Shown here: piece by piece, positions 9,202 through 17,663 of the stretch
How positions within the stretch are numbered: the stretch's first letter is position 1
Layout: the number at the start of each line of letters is the position of its first letter
Source: Tychonema sp. LEGE 06208
GTDB taxonomy: Bacteria; Cyanobacteriota; Cyanobacteriia; Cyanobacteriales; Microcoleaceae
NCBI RefSeq assembly: GCF_015207505.1
Contig: NZ_JADEWT010000019.1
Span: forward strand, 1-64,000
Length of the DNA: 64,000 nucleotides
Reading direction: 5' to 3'
Position numbers and translations under genes: made by a program
Notes under the pieces: model-generated
What the model was told of the DNA's origin: nothing
The model's database searches: none
The model's input: only the letters and a program-made list of their open reading frames with translations

Positions 9202-10614
9202 TTACAATTTTCTGCCCTTAAGCAAATAAGTCGTCATTGCCCCTTTACCTTTAACATTAATTTTACCGCGCTTTTCCAACAAATACTTATCGCACAGCAA
9301 CTCATAAGTTGAGCTGCTAACTTGAATTTTACCAGGAAGTCCCTGAGACTCCATGCGGCTTGCCGTATTCACAGCATCTCCCCACAAATCGTAAATAAAC
9401 TTTTTAGTACCGATGACACCTGCTACAACAGGCCCAGTATTAATGCCAATGCGGATATTAAGAGGTTTACCGCATTCGTCGCGGAATTTCATAATTTCTT
9501 GCTGCATTTCTAGGGCCATTTCGGCAATAGATTCGGCGTGATTTGTACAGGGCAGTGGCAAACCACCTGCTACCATATAATTGTCGCCGATGGTCTTAAT
9601 TTTTTCTAAGCCGTATTTTTCGCTCAAACAATCGAAGGCTGAAAATATTTTGTTAAGCAATTTGACTAATTCTTCAGGAGACGTGCGGGAGGATATTTCG
9701 GTAAAGCCTACAATATCGGCAAACAGTACCGTCACCTCGGCAAATCCATCTGCAATATTTATCTGGCCTTGTTTTAGGCGATCGGCAATCATTACGGGTA
9801 AAATATTTAGCAGTAAACGTTCCGACTTTTCTTGTTCGGCGCGCAATATTTCCTCAGCTTGTTTCCGCTGTGCGATTTCCTGGTAGACTCGGTGAAACAT
9901 TTGATTAAAAGCGACCATGACTTCTCCCAACTCGTCATCGCGCTTGACAGATAGAGAGTAGAAATCAGGTTTTTCTCGATCTTTGCTCAAAGCGTCTCCG
10001 GCAGCGATCAAGTCATCGCGCAATCTCAAAATAGGTGCAATTACTGTCACCCCTAAAAAGAACATAGTCACCGAAGTGACAAAGGCTGATATAATGATGA
10101 CTAGAACCGCAATCCGCCCGATAAATGCGTAGAGTTCCGGTTGAACGGTGGACGCATCGTGACGAACAATTAAGATGTAATCGCCTCCCAAATGTCGCTC
10201 CGTCCAAGCAATATCGTAGCGCTTGCCATCGAAATTGTGATGGTGAACTATACGAGCTTTTTTTAGTTGCTTTAAACTGATTTCTGGTGGTTCGCCAAGT
10301 GTATATATTAATTCACCGTTAGCTTGATAAATAGATAGTCCTAAGACTACTTGAGAATCCTTAGTAATATTTTTTACTTCTTCTTGAAACAAAGTGCGAT
10401 CGGAAACATCTTGTGCTAGCAAAAATTCGAGGGAATCAACAGTTGTCCGAGATAGCTGTTCCAGTTGAGTTAAAAGTTCATTTTCGCGCCGAAAATAAGA
10501 GGGGACTAAAATAATTCCCTCTATGACAAGAATGCTAGCAAATATCCACAAAGCTATTTGTCTGGACAAGCGAGATTTAAAAAAATCCAAAAATGATAAA
10601 ATGCGCGCTGACAT
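9202..10614 (-). CDS. Membrane adenylate cyclase with HAMP domain
   Basis: 470 residues: transmembrane helix (~18-38), extracytoplasmic sensor (~40-160), second helix (~165-190), HAMP (~190-245), coiled coil with a SERLLLNILP segment, then a class III nucleotidyl cyclase domain (~290-465). Metal-binding Asp is in LFADIVGF and in IGDNYM. The adenine-selecting Lys is in EKIKTIGD with Asp in LWGDAVN, so cAMP rather than cGMP is expected. NTASRME supplies the transition-state Asn/Arg. The sensor ligand is unknown. It is a paralogue of the next cyclase gene upstream. Confidence 0.93.
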   Translation of the reverse strand: MSARILSFLDFFKSRLSRQIALWIFASILVIEGIILVPSYFRRENELLTQLEQLSRTTVDSLEFLLAQDVSDRTLFQEEVKNITKDSQVVLGLSIYQANGELIYTLGEPPEISLKQLKKARIVHHHNFDGKRYDIAWTERHLGGDYILIVRHDASTVQPELYAFIGRIAVLVIIISAFVTSVTMFFLGVTVIAPILRLRDDLIAAGDALSKDREKPDFYSLSVKRDDELGEVMVAFNQMFHRVYQEIAQRKQAEEILRAEQEKSERLLLNILPVMIADRLKQGQINIADGFAEVTVLFADIVGFTEISSRTSPEELVKLLNKIFSAFDCLSEKYGLEKIKTIGDNYMVAGGLPLPCTNHAESIAEMALEMQQEIMKFRDECGKPLNIRIGINTGPVVAGVIGTKKFIYDLWGDAVNTASRMESQGLPGKIQVSSSTYELLCDKYLLEKRGKINVKGKGAMTTYLLKGRKL

Positions 10615-10707
10615 AAAATTTACTATTCTGCAAATGGCTAATTTAGGATATAGGAAAACAAACCCGGTTTATCGCCATAAATTTTGGGTTTTTCGACGAA
10701 GATAAGA

Positions 10708-10844
10708 CGGCGGTTGAAACCAGGTTTACACAAACGAAGTCCGCCTCTGCGGACTGAAGAAAGAAGATAACGTAATTTTAATCGCCCGCTCTTCAACCCG
10801 CGCACCATCCGGGTTTTGCTTGTGTAGAAGCGGTTTCAACCGCC
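10708..10844. repeat. Cluster of dispersed palindromic repeats
   Basis: Begins with CGGCGGTTGAAACC and ends with GCGGTTTCAACCGCC, with the inverted unit GAAGTCCGCCTCTGCGGACT between. The same units recur near 3,900, 13,622, 13,745 and 19,785. It lies between the two cyclase genes. Confidence 0.65.
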
Positions 10845-10898
10845 CGGTCTTCTGATCCCAAGCGTATTGGCTAGCCCCTGAATAATATAATAAACAAA

Positions 10899-12368
10899 TT
10901 AAACCAAAACTGCGCTGACTAACCTGCCTGCAAGCAGATAAGTATTCATATCGCCTTTGCCTTTGATGTGAATAACTCCTCTGTCTTCAAACTGATACTT
11001 ATTTTGCAAGATATTGTAAGTTGATTGTGTGACTTGAATCCTGCCGGCAATCCCGTGGGATTCCATGCGGGCTGCTGTATTGACGGCATCGCCCCAGAGG
11101 TCGTAAATGAATTTTTTGGTGCCAATAACTCCCGCAATGGCAGGCCCGGTATTGATGCCGATGCGAATGTTAATTTCTGCATGATGTTTGACATTAAATT
11201 TTGCTAGTTCCTCCTGCATATCTAAGGCCATTTCCGCAATCTTTTCGGCGTGGTTGGTGCTGGGATTTGGCAAACCTCCGACTACCATGTAAGCATCTCC
11301 AATTGTTTTGATTTTTTCCAATCCGTACTTTTCCGTCAGCCCATCGAAGGCTGAAAAAATTTCGTTGAGAAAAACGAGCAATTCTTCGGGAGATATTTGT
11401 GCTGATAGCACGGTAAAGCCCACGATATCCGCAAACAAAATCGTGACTTCTGCGAAGCCGTCAGCAATACTGCTTTGACCGTCTTTTAACCTAGCAGCAA
11501 TGGATTCGGGTAAAATATTGAGCAGCAGGCGATCGCACTTTTCCTGTTCTTTCAACAATTCTACATTAGTTTCTTGCAATTGTGCCGTCCGTTCCCTGAC
11601 GCGATGTTCTAATTGTTTAGCATTTTGGCGCAACCTGCTGATAGATAAAGTTAATCCTGCGATGCCTAAAACTGAAAGTCCTGCTAATAGTAAGAACAGA
11701 TTTTTGAGTCCATTGTGAGTTTTTTTAGTGATGGTTTCCAGAGGTTGAGTAATTTCTAATATCCCTCGGACATCTCCAATTTTCCAATCAGTTTTAGGAC
11801 TGTAGGGGTTAGTATTGTGACAGTCCACACAGCTAGGAGTTAGAATATCCGCCTCGGCATATCGAAAGGCTGGTTTGCCGCGAAATTCCTCTGTTCTGAA
11901 AAATTGTTTATTGGAATTTTGGGTTAAATAGGTAATAGCTTGACGTTCAAAATCGTCTCTAACTCCGCCTTCTTTTCGCCGCCAGGGAAACGGGTAGTCG
12001 CTGTAGAGGCGAACTGATACTTCGGGATTTTTGTTGGTGATATGGTTGCCCAGTTCTATTAAGAAGGTGGCCGGTACGGGAACTGTTACTTTGGTCGGGG
12101 TGTCATCGTAGGTAAAGTTAATCGCTTTAGCGGTTTTTAGAGGATTAACAACATCGGAACTGTAAAGGGTGCGGGCTTCTTTAATAGCTTGGGCGTAGAG
12201 GGTGGCATTTTGGAGGGCTTGCGATTCGATGAGGTTGGAGGAAAGACGAGACATATTTGCCATCGCTACTCCTACACCTACACAAAATAAAATTGTCACC
12301 GCAAGGAGAATTCGCTTGTAAATTAATTGGCTGATGGCAGCCAAACTGCGAGAGATTAACTGGCGCAT
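10899..12368 (-). CDS. Adenylate cyclase with DUF3365 heme-type sensor
   Basis: About 489 residues. An N-terminal membrane helix (~20-40) is followed by a DUF3365-like periplasmic sensor containing CVDCH (CxxCH, a covalent heme c attachment motif), a second helix (~220-242), a coiled coil with the same NILPESIA segment as its neighbour, and a class III cyclase domain (~290-480). Catalytic features are LFADIVGF, EKIKTIGDAYM, LWGDAVNTAARME; the Lys/Asp pair predicts adenylate cyclase. The start at 12368 is preferred because TTGAGG lies 5 bases before it; an ATG at 12422 lacks a ribosome site. The heme motif suggests redox or gas sensing. Confidence 0.92.
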   Translation of the reverse strand: MRQLISRSLAAISQLIYKRILLAVTILFCVGVGVAMANMSRLSSNLIESQALQNATLYAQAIKEARTLYSSDVVNPLKTAKAINFTYDDTPTKVTVPVPATFLIELGNHITNKNPEVSVRLYSDYPFPWRRKEGGVRDDFERQAITYLTQNSNKQFFRTEEFRGKPAFRYAEADILTPSCVDCHNTNPYSPKTDWKIGDVRGILEITQPLETITKKTHNGLKNLFLLLAGLSVLGIAGLTLSISRLRQNAKQLEHRVRERTAQLQETNVELLKEQEKCDRLLLNILPESIAARLKDGQSSIADGFAEVTILFADIVGFTVLSAQISPEELLVFLNEIFSAFDGLTEKYGLEKIKTIGDAYMVVGGLPNPSTNHAEKIAEMALDMQEELAKFNVKHHAEINIRIGINTGPAIAGVIGTKKFIYDLWGDAVNTAARMESHGIAGRIQVTQSTYNILQNKYQFEDRGVIHIKGKGDMNTYLLAGRLVSAVLV

Positions 12369-12757
12369 GGTATCCTCAAGTGTGAGGTTGAATCTTGATT
12401 TGATTTTATGCACTACTAACATAACACTGCTTTTTCAGACCAGGCCAAAAATGGATATAATTGCCCGCGAATTTTGTCGTGGAGAGCAATATTTTTTAGA
12501 CGAAAGTTTAAGTTCCCAGATTCATCTCATGTTGGAGTAAATCTAAAATCTAAAATCTAAAATTGAGTGAGTGTTTTGCTAGGGTCTGGGGTAAGCAAGA
12601 CTGGAGAGTACAAGGGATGGTTAATTATGATTTACCGCGATTTTTTCCCTTGTCCGTAAAAGTACGCATAAGTTTATAGTGGCGATTTCCTACGGGATAG
12701 CTGCGCTTCACTCACTTTTTGCTGTATCTACGTTAGGATTGCAATTGTAGTCTATGG
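12369..12757. other. Repeat-bearing intergenic region
   Basis: Divergent spacer between the heme-sensor cyclase and a methyltransferase gene. Contains three CTAAAAT heptamers near 12,543-12,563 and one copy of dispersed repeat A at 12,681-12,715. No gene seen. Confidence 0.5.
12681..12715 (+). repeat. Dispersed repeat A, intergenic copy 1
   Basis: GGCGATTTCCTACGGGATAG followed by CTGCGCTTCACTCAC. Closely matches the copies at 16,171 (intergenic), 48,984 and 52,561 (both inside NRPS genes). Confidence 0.8.
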
Positions 12758-13516
12758 TTGGCGATCGTGAATTCTGACTCTACTGTCTCAACTGCGAACA
12801 ACGAAATTTTTCCGGGAGAAGTTTTCGTCAATACTGCGGATTTTGATACTGGCATTCGGCGGCTTTTACCGAAATATGACGAAATGCTGGATGTATTAGT
12901 AGCCTGCATTGCTAACACAAACCAGCGGATTTTAGAACTCGGCTGCGGTACGGGGGAACTAAGTTTAAAAGTTCTGCAACGCTACCCGTCTGCGGAAATT
13001 GTTGCTGTGGATTATTCGCCGCGAATGCTGGATTTTGCCCGCGCCAAAATAGAGTCGGCAGGATATGCAGCCCGGTGGACTGGCATAGAATTGGATTTTG
13101 GAGAATGGGCGAATAATCCAAATTTTTCAGGTTTGGGCGATAAGTTTAATGCTGGCATTTCGTCTCTGGCAATTCACCATCTTGAGGATGAGATGAAGTT
13201 GAAATTGTTTCAACGGATTGGCGAAAGTTTAACTGCTGGCGGTTGTTTTTGGAATGCCGATCCTGTGGTGGCAGAATCGTCAGCAATGAAGGATATTTAT
13301 GGAGTGGCGCGGGAAGATTGGGCGCTAAGTCAGGGAGAAACTTTAGCACAAATTCGGGCAAAGGTGGGGACGAGTGTTTCTTACGGGTATTCTAATCCCG
13401 ATCGCCTAGCTACACTTGCGGCACAGTTGGAAATGCTGGCAAATGCGGGATTTGAGACTGTGGCGGTTCCTTGGAAGTATTACGGTATGGCGGTGTTTGG
13501 GGGATTTGTTAATTAA
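12758..13516 (+). CDS. Class I SAM-dependent methyltransferase
   Basis: 252 residues with motif I ILELGCGTGELS, acidic strand VAVDYSPRM, and the motif IV region AGISSLAIHHLED followed by GGCFWNADP. These are standard features of small-molecule SAM methyltransferases of the methyltransf_25/UbiE-like class; the substrate is unknown. The start is a TTG at 12758; a GTG three codons on is an alternative. No ATG gives this frame. Monocistronic, with tandem palindromic repeats downstream. Confidence 0.85.
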   Translation: MAIVNSDSTVSTANNEIFPGEVFVNTADFDTGIRRLLPKYDEMLDVLVACIANTNQRILELGCGTGELSLKVLQRYPSAEIVAVDYSPRMLDFARAKIESAGYAARWTGIELDFGEWANNPNFSGLGDKFNAGISSLAIHHLEDEMKLKLFQRIGESLTAGGCFWNADPVVAESSAMKDIYGVAREDWALSQGETLAQIRAKVGTSVSYGYSNPDRLATLAAQLEMLANAGFETVAVPWKYYGMAVFGGFVN

Positions 13517-13521
13517 GCTAT

Positions 13522-13623
13522 AACGACTAATTTTGGCGGTTTTAACTGCTGCTAGAACGACTAATTTCGGCGGTTTAAACCGCTGCTAGAACGACTAATT
13601 TGGGCGGTTTAAACCGCTGCTAC
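13522..13623. repeat. Three tandem 34-bp palindrome-containing units
   Basis: Three head-to-tail 34-base copies that begin AACGACTAATTT and include GGCGGTTTAAACCGCTGCTAG. Each unit has its own GCGGTTTAAACCGC hairpin. Located just after a methyltransferase stop codon, so it may end transcription. Related single palindromes are scattered through the window. Confidence 0.85.
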
Positions 13624-13781
13624 ATAAACGAAGTCCAAGCAGAGGGGGACTAAGACATTAAGATGAAAACTCGGCGGTTGATACCAAAGGGTTTGGGATA
13701 TTATTGATGAACCAGTGGCCTCCGGCCGACATCGTTTGACTTTCTGGCGGTTTCAACCGCCGAATCATCTAAGAAATCAAT

Positions 13782-14171
13782 TTAAGGGGCGGGGGCGGTA
13801 ATTTCTGTAGGTGCGATCGCCCCTTGTGATGGTGCTGTTGGTTTTTCCAGTAGTTGGCGCTGTTTGTTCCGAAATTCTGCGGCGGCATCGTTCAAATTTT
13901 GGCGCTGTTCGGTATTGAATTCTTCCATGCTGCGGCCGCCTCCCAATCGGGATCTGTGAATTAAGTCAAATATTCCGCTGCCGCTGCTGCGGCCGGAAAA
14001 AGGGTCGGTGTTGTCTTGAGTTTGAAAGTCTTGCAGCGGTTGGGCGTTATTATTATTTAAATTGCTGGCTTGAGCGAAGGTTGCTTGAGGCGATAAAATA
14101 GCACAGGTGGCGATCGCGCTTGCAGCAATCCGAATCATCAATTTTCCTGATTTAGAAGTTTTGGCTTTCAT
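13782..14171 (-). CDS. Small secreted protein of unknown function
   Basis: 129 residues with a clear signal peptide: a Lys-rich start (KAKTSKSGK), a hydrophobic core (IRIAASAIATCAIL) and a likely cleavage after ATFAQA at ~34. The mature part is Gln/Asn-rich, then has SGIFDLIHRSRLGGGRS and a helix (NTEQRQNLNDAAAEFRNKQ), ending in a Pro/Ala-rich tail. I do not recognise a named family. It is likely periplasmic or exported. Confidence 0.7.
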   Translation of the reverse strand: MKAKTSKSGKLMIRIAASAIATCAILSPQATFAQASNLNNNNAQPLQDFQTQDNTDPFSGRSSGSGIFDLIHRSRLGGGRSMEEFNTEQRQNLNDAAAEFRNKQRQLLEKPTAPSQGAIAPTEITAPAP

Positions 14172-14304
14172 AATTTATTAGTTTAACCTTCAAAAAAACA
14201 ATTGTATCTCAACAATATGCTGACTTGTGGCTAAATATTGTACCACTCAAAAGCTAGTCAAGGGCGGGCTACAAGCCCACCCCACAAAAATCGATCGCCC
14301 TTCC

Positions 14305-15195
14305 TCACGCAAACCGGCGGCGCAGCAGGGGTTGAATACTCAGCAGCGCTAGGACATCAAAGGCTAGCAAGACTAAGAGCGCTCCTCCAAAGGTAACATT
14401 ACCCCAAGGAGCGTCCATGACGACGCTAGCTAGCGACCAATCGCTGTGCAGGTATAAATAGCGGATGGGTTCGATCGCGTAACTCAGAGGATTGAGAGTC
14501 ACTACAACTTGCAGCCACTCTGGCATAAACGACAGCGGCGCGAGGGCGGTGCTGGCAAATAATAGGGGCAGGTTGGTAACAAAAATTACTGCGATTAATT
14601 CTACGTGGCCCGGAAGCGCGAAGGCTAAACCGAGACTGATGCCGGTGACTCCCAAAACTAACAGCAGGACTATTAGGGCGATCGCCCCGAGTCCGGCAAT
14701 TCCGGGGAATCCCGCGCCCAAAAACGCACCCGCTGTAACGATTGCGCCTGTTTGGATAAAGCTAAGGGTGACGATGAAAATCGCGGAAGCTAGGACGATC
14801 GAGAATCTGGAAGCTAGGGGCGCGACTAACAGGCGGTTGAGAAATCCGAATTCGCGATCGAACATAATCGGCAAACCAGCATTCAGCGCCCCGGCAAAGG
14901 CTGTAAAAACGATTACACCAGCGCCGAGAAATTGTCCGTAATTCTGGCTTTCGCCGAACAAGCCTGCGGGTGCATTTTCAAACAGAGCTCCGAACAAAAC
15001 CAACCACATCAGGGGCTGAATAATGCCTGCAACTAGCGTCGAGGGGCGGCGCTGCAATTGAATAAACAGGCGCTTGGTTAAGGCGAGGGTTTCTTGGATG
15101 AAGTCGCCCAGCAGGGAACTGGAAGTGTCAGCGGATGCTGTGGAGAGTGGCCGCTGCTGGTTGAGGTTGTTGGGGGATGTAACAGTACCGCTCAT
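14305..15195 (-). CDS. ABC-2 type transporter permease, DrrB-like
   Basis: 296 residues with about six membrane helices from residue 55 onward and the ABC-2 exporter signature region IVFTAFAGALNAGLPIMFDREFGFLNRLL, followed by hydrophobic helices and LNPLSYAIEPIRYLY near the end. This family forms exporters with a separate DrrA-type ATPase. A matching ATPase lies on the same strand at 19,883-20,905, but 4.7 kb of unrelated genes separates the two. In such systems the genes are usually adjacent. The substrate is unknown. Confidence 0.88.
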   Translation of the reverse strand: MSGTVTSPNNLNQQRPLSTASADTSSSLLGDFIQETLALTKRLFIQLQRRPSTLVAGIIQPLMWLVLFGALFENAPAGLFGESQNYGQFLGAGVIVFTAFAGALNAGLPIMFDREFGFLNRLLVAPLASRFSIVLASAIFIVTLSFIQTGAIVTAGAFLGAGFPGIAGLGAIALIVLLLVLGVTGISLGLAFALPGHVELIAVIFVTNLPLLFASTALAPLSFMPEWLQVVVTLNPLSYAIEPIRYLYLHSDWSLASVVMDAPWGNVTFGGALLVLLAFDVLALLSIQPLLRRRFA

Positions 15196-15339
15196 AATTG
15201 CTTGTTGATTAAATCTAACTATCTTTAGGGTAGCAAGTCTGGAGGTATTGGTGTGGTTGGGCGGGCGATCGGTCTAAAATTGAGAATAAGCTCATCAAAT
15301 ATGCTAAATAAAAACTTGATTTACTAGGAGGATTGGCTG

Positions 15340-15756
15340 ATGTCATCAAGGGCGTTAGCGAAGCCCTCGAAGAGGATCGCCACTTTGGTCAAAATGATGG
15401 AATCTTTGCCGGAAACTCTGCAAGATAGAGTCGTTGAACATTTGCGAGAATATCTTGAAGACTTGAGGGATGAAGAGCAGTGGAATGTATCTTTTCAGAA
15501 TACAGAACAATCGCTGATTGTGGCTGCAAAACGCGCCAAACAAGAAATTTTGGAAGGTAAAGCACAGCCATTAGATATTGATATAGGTTTGAAAATACCA
15601 ACACTAGCCGACTATCCCAGCCGCCGAGAATTTATGCAATTGCCGCTTGAAGAGAGGCGAAGTATTCTAGCAAAACAAGCTGAGGCAATGTTGCAACATT
15701 ACCGGGAAGATAGAGAATGGCAAGAATTAAAAGCAGGAGATTTAATTGACTGCTAA
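15340..15756 (+). CDS. Antitoxin-like protein, apparently two antitoxin segments joined
   Basis: 138 residues, start ATG with AGGAGG 7 bases upstream. Residues ~19-80 (ETLQDRVVEHLREYLEDL, AAKRAKQEILEGKAQPLDID) resemble one small cyanobacterial antitoxin. Residues ~85-138 (IPTLADYPSRREFMQLPLEE, HYREDREWQELKAGDLID) resemble another that normally precedes a MazF/PemK toxin. They appear fused in one frame. Residues 5-14 are encoded by dispersed repeat B. Directly downstream and overlapping is the stump of a MazF-like toxin. Family assignment is by pattern and context. Confidence 0.6.
   Translation: MSSRALAKPSKRIATLVKMMESLPETLQDRVVEHLREYLEDLRDEEQWNVSFQNTEQSLIVAAKRAKQEILEGKAQPLDIDIGLKIPTLADYPSRREFMQLPLEERRSILAKQAEAMLQHYREDREWQELKAGDLIDC
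15352..15380 (-). repeat. Dispersed repeat B, in frame near an antitoxin start
   Basis: Reverse complement of the repeat at 4545-4572 (GCGTTAGCGAAGCCCTCGAA then GAGGATCGC on this strand). It sits 12 bases after the start codon and is translated in frame as ALAKPSKRIA. Confidence 0.75.
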
Positions 15757-15859
15757 CTCTCCTTCTCCTAAATGGGGTGATATTTGGTTGACTAATTTTG
15801 ATCCAACAGTGGGAGCCGAAATTAAAAAAATCCGTCCGGCTGTAGTAGAGTATGAGTAG
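15746..15859 (+). pseudogene. Truncated MazF/PemK-type toxin
   Basis: The frame from TTG 15746 overlaps the end of the antitoxin gene and reads KWGDIWLTNFDPTVGAEIKK then IRPAVV, the conserved N-terminus of PemK/MazF endoribonucleases. It then departs and stops at TAG after only ~37 codons, while full toxins are ~110 residues. The rest of the toxin is absent from the following sequence. The gene is therefore a remnant and its antitoxin is orphaned. Confidence 0.75.
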
Positions 15860-15924
15860 TTACTTATTAAGGGCGATCGCAGTAGCTCGATCGATTAACC
15901 AGCAACTATCGGAGTGTTTGATTT

Positions 15925-16125
15925 ATGCTAATTGAGAAGATCGTTCAAGAACTACAAGACATTCCCGAAGACAAACTTGCAGAAATCTATGACTTGATTC
16001 ACTACTTTCGCCTCGGATTAGGACGAGAACAGCCACAGCCTCGCAGGCCTGGTTTACTGACAGGAAAACTGGGTGATACTTTTTTTGAGCCCCTACCATT
16101 CGAGGAACTCGAACAATGGGAATAA
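15925..16125 (+). CDS. VapB/DUF2281-type antitoxin
   Basis: 66 residues: LIEKIVQELQDIPEDKLAEI helix, then YDLIHYFRLGL, a Pro/Arg linker, and the tail LLTGKLGDTFFEPLPFEELE. This matches small DUF2281-like antitoxins that sit in front of PIN-domain VapC toxins. The last 10 bases overlap a VapC-like start codon, as in intact pairs, but that toxin is destroyed. Probably an orphan antitoxin. Confidence 0.7.
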   Translation: MLIEKIVQELQDIPEDKLAEIYDLIHYFRLGLGREQPQPRRPGLLTGKLGDTFFEPLPFEELEQWE

Positions 16126-16160
16126 GCTATCTCATTGACACCCACGAATCAAGAGCATGA
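16116..16160 (+). pseudogene. VapC toxin stump (14 codons)
   Basis: ATG at 16116, overlapping the antitoxin stop, encodes MGISYLIDTH, the start of PIN-domain VapC toxins including the first catalytic Asp. Then it reads ESRA and a TGA. The remaining ~110 codons of a normal VapC are missing, and repeat A follows within 11 bases of the break. Confidence 0.7.
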
Positions 16161-16170
16161 GCATGGAAAG

Positions 16171-16205
16171 GGCGATTCCCTACGGGATAGCTCCGCTTCA
16201 CGCAC
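16171..16205 (+). repeat. Dispersed repeat A, intergenic copy 2
   Basis: GGCGATTCCCTACGGGATAG then CTCCGCTTCACGCAC, next to the VapC stump. It may mark the deletion junction that removed the toxin. Confidence 0.8.
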
Positions 16206-16353
16206 TTTTGGGAATAAGGGCGAGCTCACTTTTTAGCGCTCGCATACGAAAGAGAGTTAATGGGGATGGGATAAGGGCGATCGGGCTTCAGGAAAATAAG
16301 GGCGATCGCTGACTTACAACTTAGCATTCCCAGGTTACGGAGTCAGAAGGCAA

Positions 16354-16884
16354 CTATGGTTTAGCAGCTTCAACCACATCCTTAACCATTGTAATTGCCT
16401 CTTTGATTGTCATTTGACCGCTTTCTACGGCCCTAATTAAATCCTGAGCGTCTTTCGGGCTAATTAAATTGAGCCTGACGGGTTCTTTCAACGAAACAAT
16501 AAATTTAGTTTTATCGCTGTCTTGCAGGTTAGAGGCTTTTTCTTTGGCTTCAATATCTCTTAGCTGTTCTTTTAAGTTTTTAAGTATTTCTGCTTTTTTT
16601 CCCTGGTCAGAAGTGCCATCAAATAACATTCGTTTTACCCCTACAAGAGCAGCAGCACCTAAAGCTGCACCGCCAACAACTAATCCTACGGGAGGTGCAA
16701 CGACCCACAACCCCAATAGAACTGGTACACCACCGAAAGCTGCCACCGCCGCACCAGCACCGGCAGCCCCCACCACACCAATGCCAATATCTGCTAAAAT
16801 CCCTAATTTATCATGTGGGTTTTTTTCCAGTTGCTCTATTGACTTCAGAATTTGCTCTTTGGTTGGTGTTTTATTTGCCGACAT
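16354..16884 (-). CDS. Glycine-rich membrane protein of unknown function
   Basis: About 176 residues. The N-terminal region (TPTKEQILKSIEQLEKNPHD) is helical and charged. Residues ~30-95 form a long Gly/Ala/Val hydrophobic block with glycine-zipper character (VVGAAGAGAAVAAFGG, VVGGAALGAAALVG), able to make two or three membrane helices. The C-terminal half is soluble and helical. ATG at 16884 is favoured because TTGAGG precedes it; a TTG four codons earlier is the alternative. It lies 33 bases downstream of another unknown membrane gene on the same strand, divergent from an NB-ARC gene. Confidence 0.65.
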   Translation of the reverse strand: MSANKTPTKEQILKSIEQLEKNPHDKLGILADIGIGVVGAAGAGAAVAAFGGVPVLLGLWVVAPPVGLVVGGAALGAAALVGVKRMLFDGTSDQGKKAEILKNLKEQLRDIEAKEKASNLQDSDKTKFIVSLKEPVRLNLISPKDAQDLIRAVESGQMTIKEAITMVKDVVEAAKP

Positions 16885-16917
16885 ATTCGACCTCAATTTT
16901 TTTGCTAATTTTGGCAG

Positions 16918-17430
16918 TTAAGCAGTGATGACGTTGCGGAAAATCGTATTGAAAACGTCTATCAGCAGTTGAAAAAATGCTTTGGCAATCTCAATAATGC
17001 TTTGAGCAATTCCAATAATTCCATCATCAGACACCTCTTTGCCTTGGGCGCGTTGATCGAGTCGGTGGCCGGCTATTGCACCAATTGGGATACCCAGCAC
17101 TGTTGCCAAAGGTGCTAATAAGGGGCCGACAAATGGTATCGAATTTGCCAAAATTCCTACAACGACGCCAACAGCAGCCCCGATCGCTAAATTAGGATGT
17201 GCTTTGACAAATTCTATGATTTTAATGAGGAGAATTTTGCCGATGAGTAAAACTTTGTTACCAGCTTTTTTCGTGTATGTGGCAAGTTCATGCAGCCGGA
17301 TCGAGACTTCATGCGGCAAGCCGGTATCATTTAACCACACATACAAGTCGCTGCTACTCATTGCATCAGCATCGACTTGCCAGAGAGCCATTTTTAAATT
17401 AGCTTGAGGTAGGGATAATGCACTAGACAT
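16918..17430 (-). CDS. Membrane protein of unknown function with Gly-rich core
   Basis: 170 residues. The N-terminal ~60 residues are soluble (LYVWLNDTGLPHEVSIRLHE), with a hydrophobic helix near 60-73. Residues ~80-120 form a Gly/Ala/Pro-rich hydrophobic block (AIGAAVGVVVGILANS, PLLAPLATVLGIPIGAIAG), and the tail is amphipathic (IIEIAKAFFQLLIDVFNTIF). The arrangement recalls small pore-forming or membrane-anchoring proteins, but I recognise no family. It is the first gene of a two-gene unit and shares a 233-bp divergent spacer with the NB-ARC gene. Confidence 0.65.
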   Translation of the reverse strand: MSSALSLPQANLKMALWQVDADAMSSSDLYVWLNDTGLPHEVSIRLHELATYTKKAGNKVLLIGKILLIKIIEFVKAHPNLAIGAAVGVVVGILANSIPFVGPLLAPLATVLGIPIGAIAGHRLDQRAQGKEVSDDGIIGIAQSIIEIAKAFFQLLIDVFNTIFRNVITA

Positions 17431-17663
17431 GATTTTTTATCCTATTGTAAATTACAAAATTTTTCCGAACATTTCACGAGTCTCAAAGCCCCTAATTTAA
17501 TTTTAAGTTAATTTTTATGTAGTGTAAAGTAGGATAATGTCACAAATTGCCAGTAGTTGATAAAATTAGCTAGCGGTTCAAAGTCATATTTTGCCCTCCT
17601 TAGTCAGAAAAAGTCAGAAAAAGTCTGATAGAATAGATAAAACCTCCTACACCTACCCAATCA

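Noticed and set aside
14492-14941. 149-codon ORF antisense to the ABC permease
   Set aside because: A shadow of a GC-rich membrane-protein gene; the permease frame explains the sequence.
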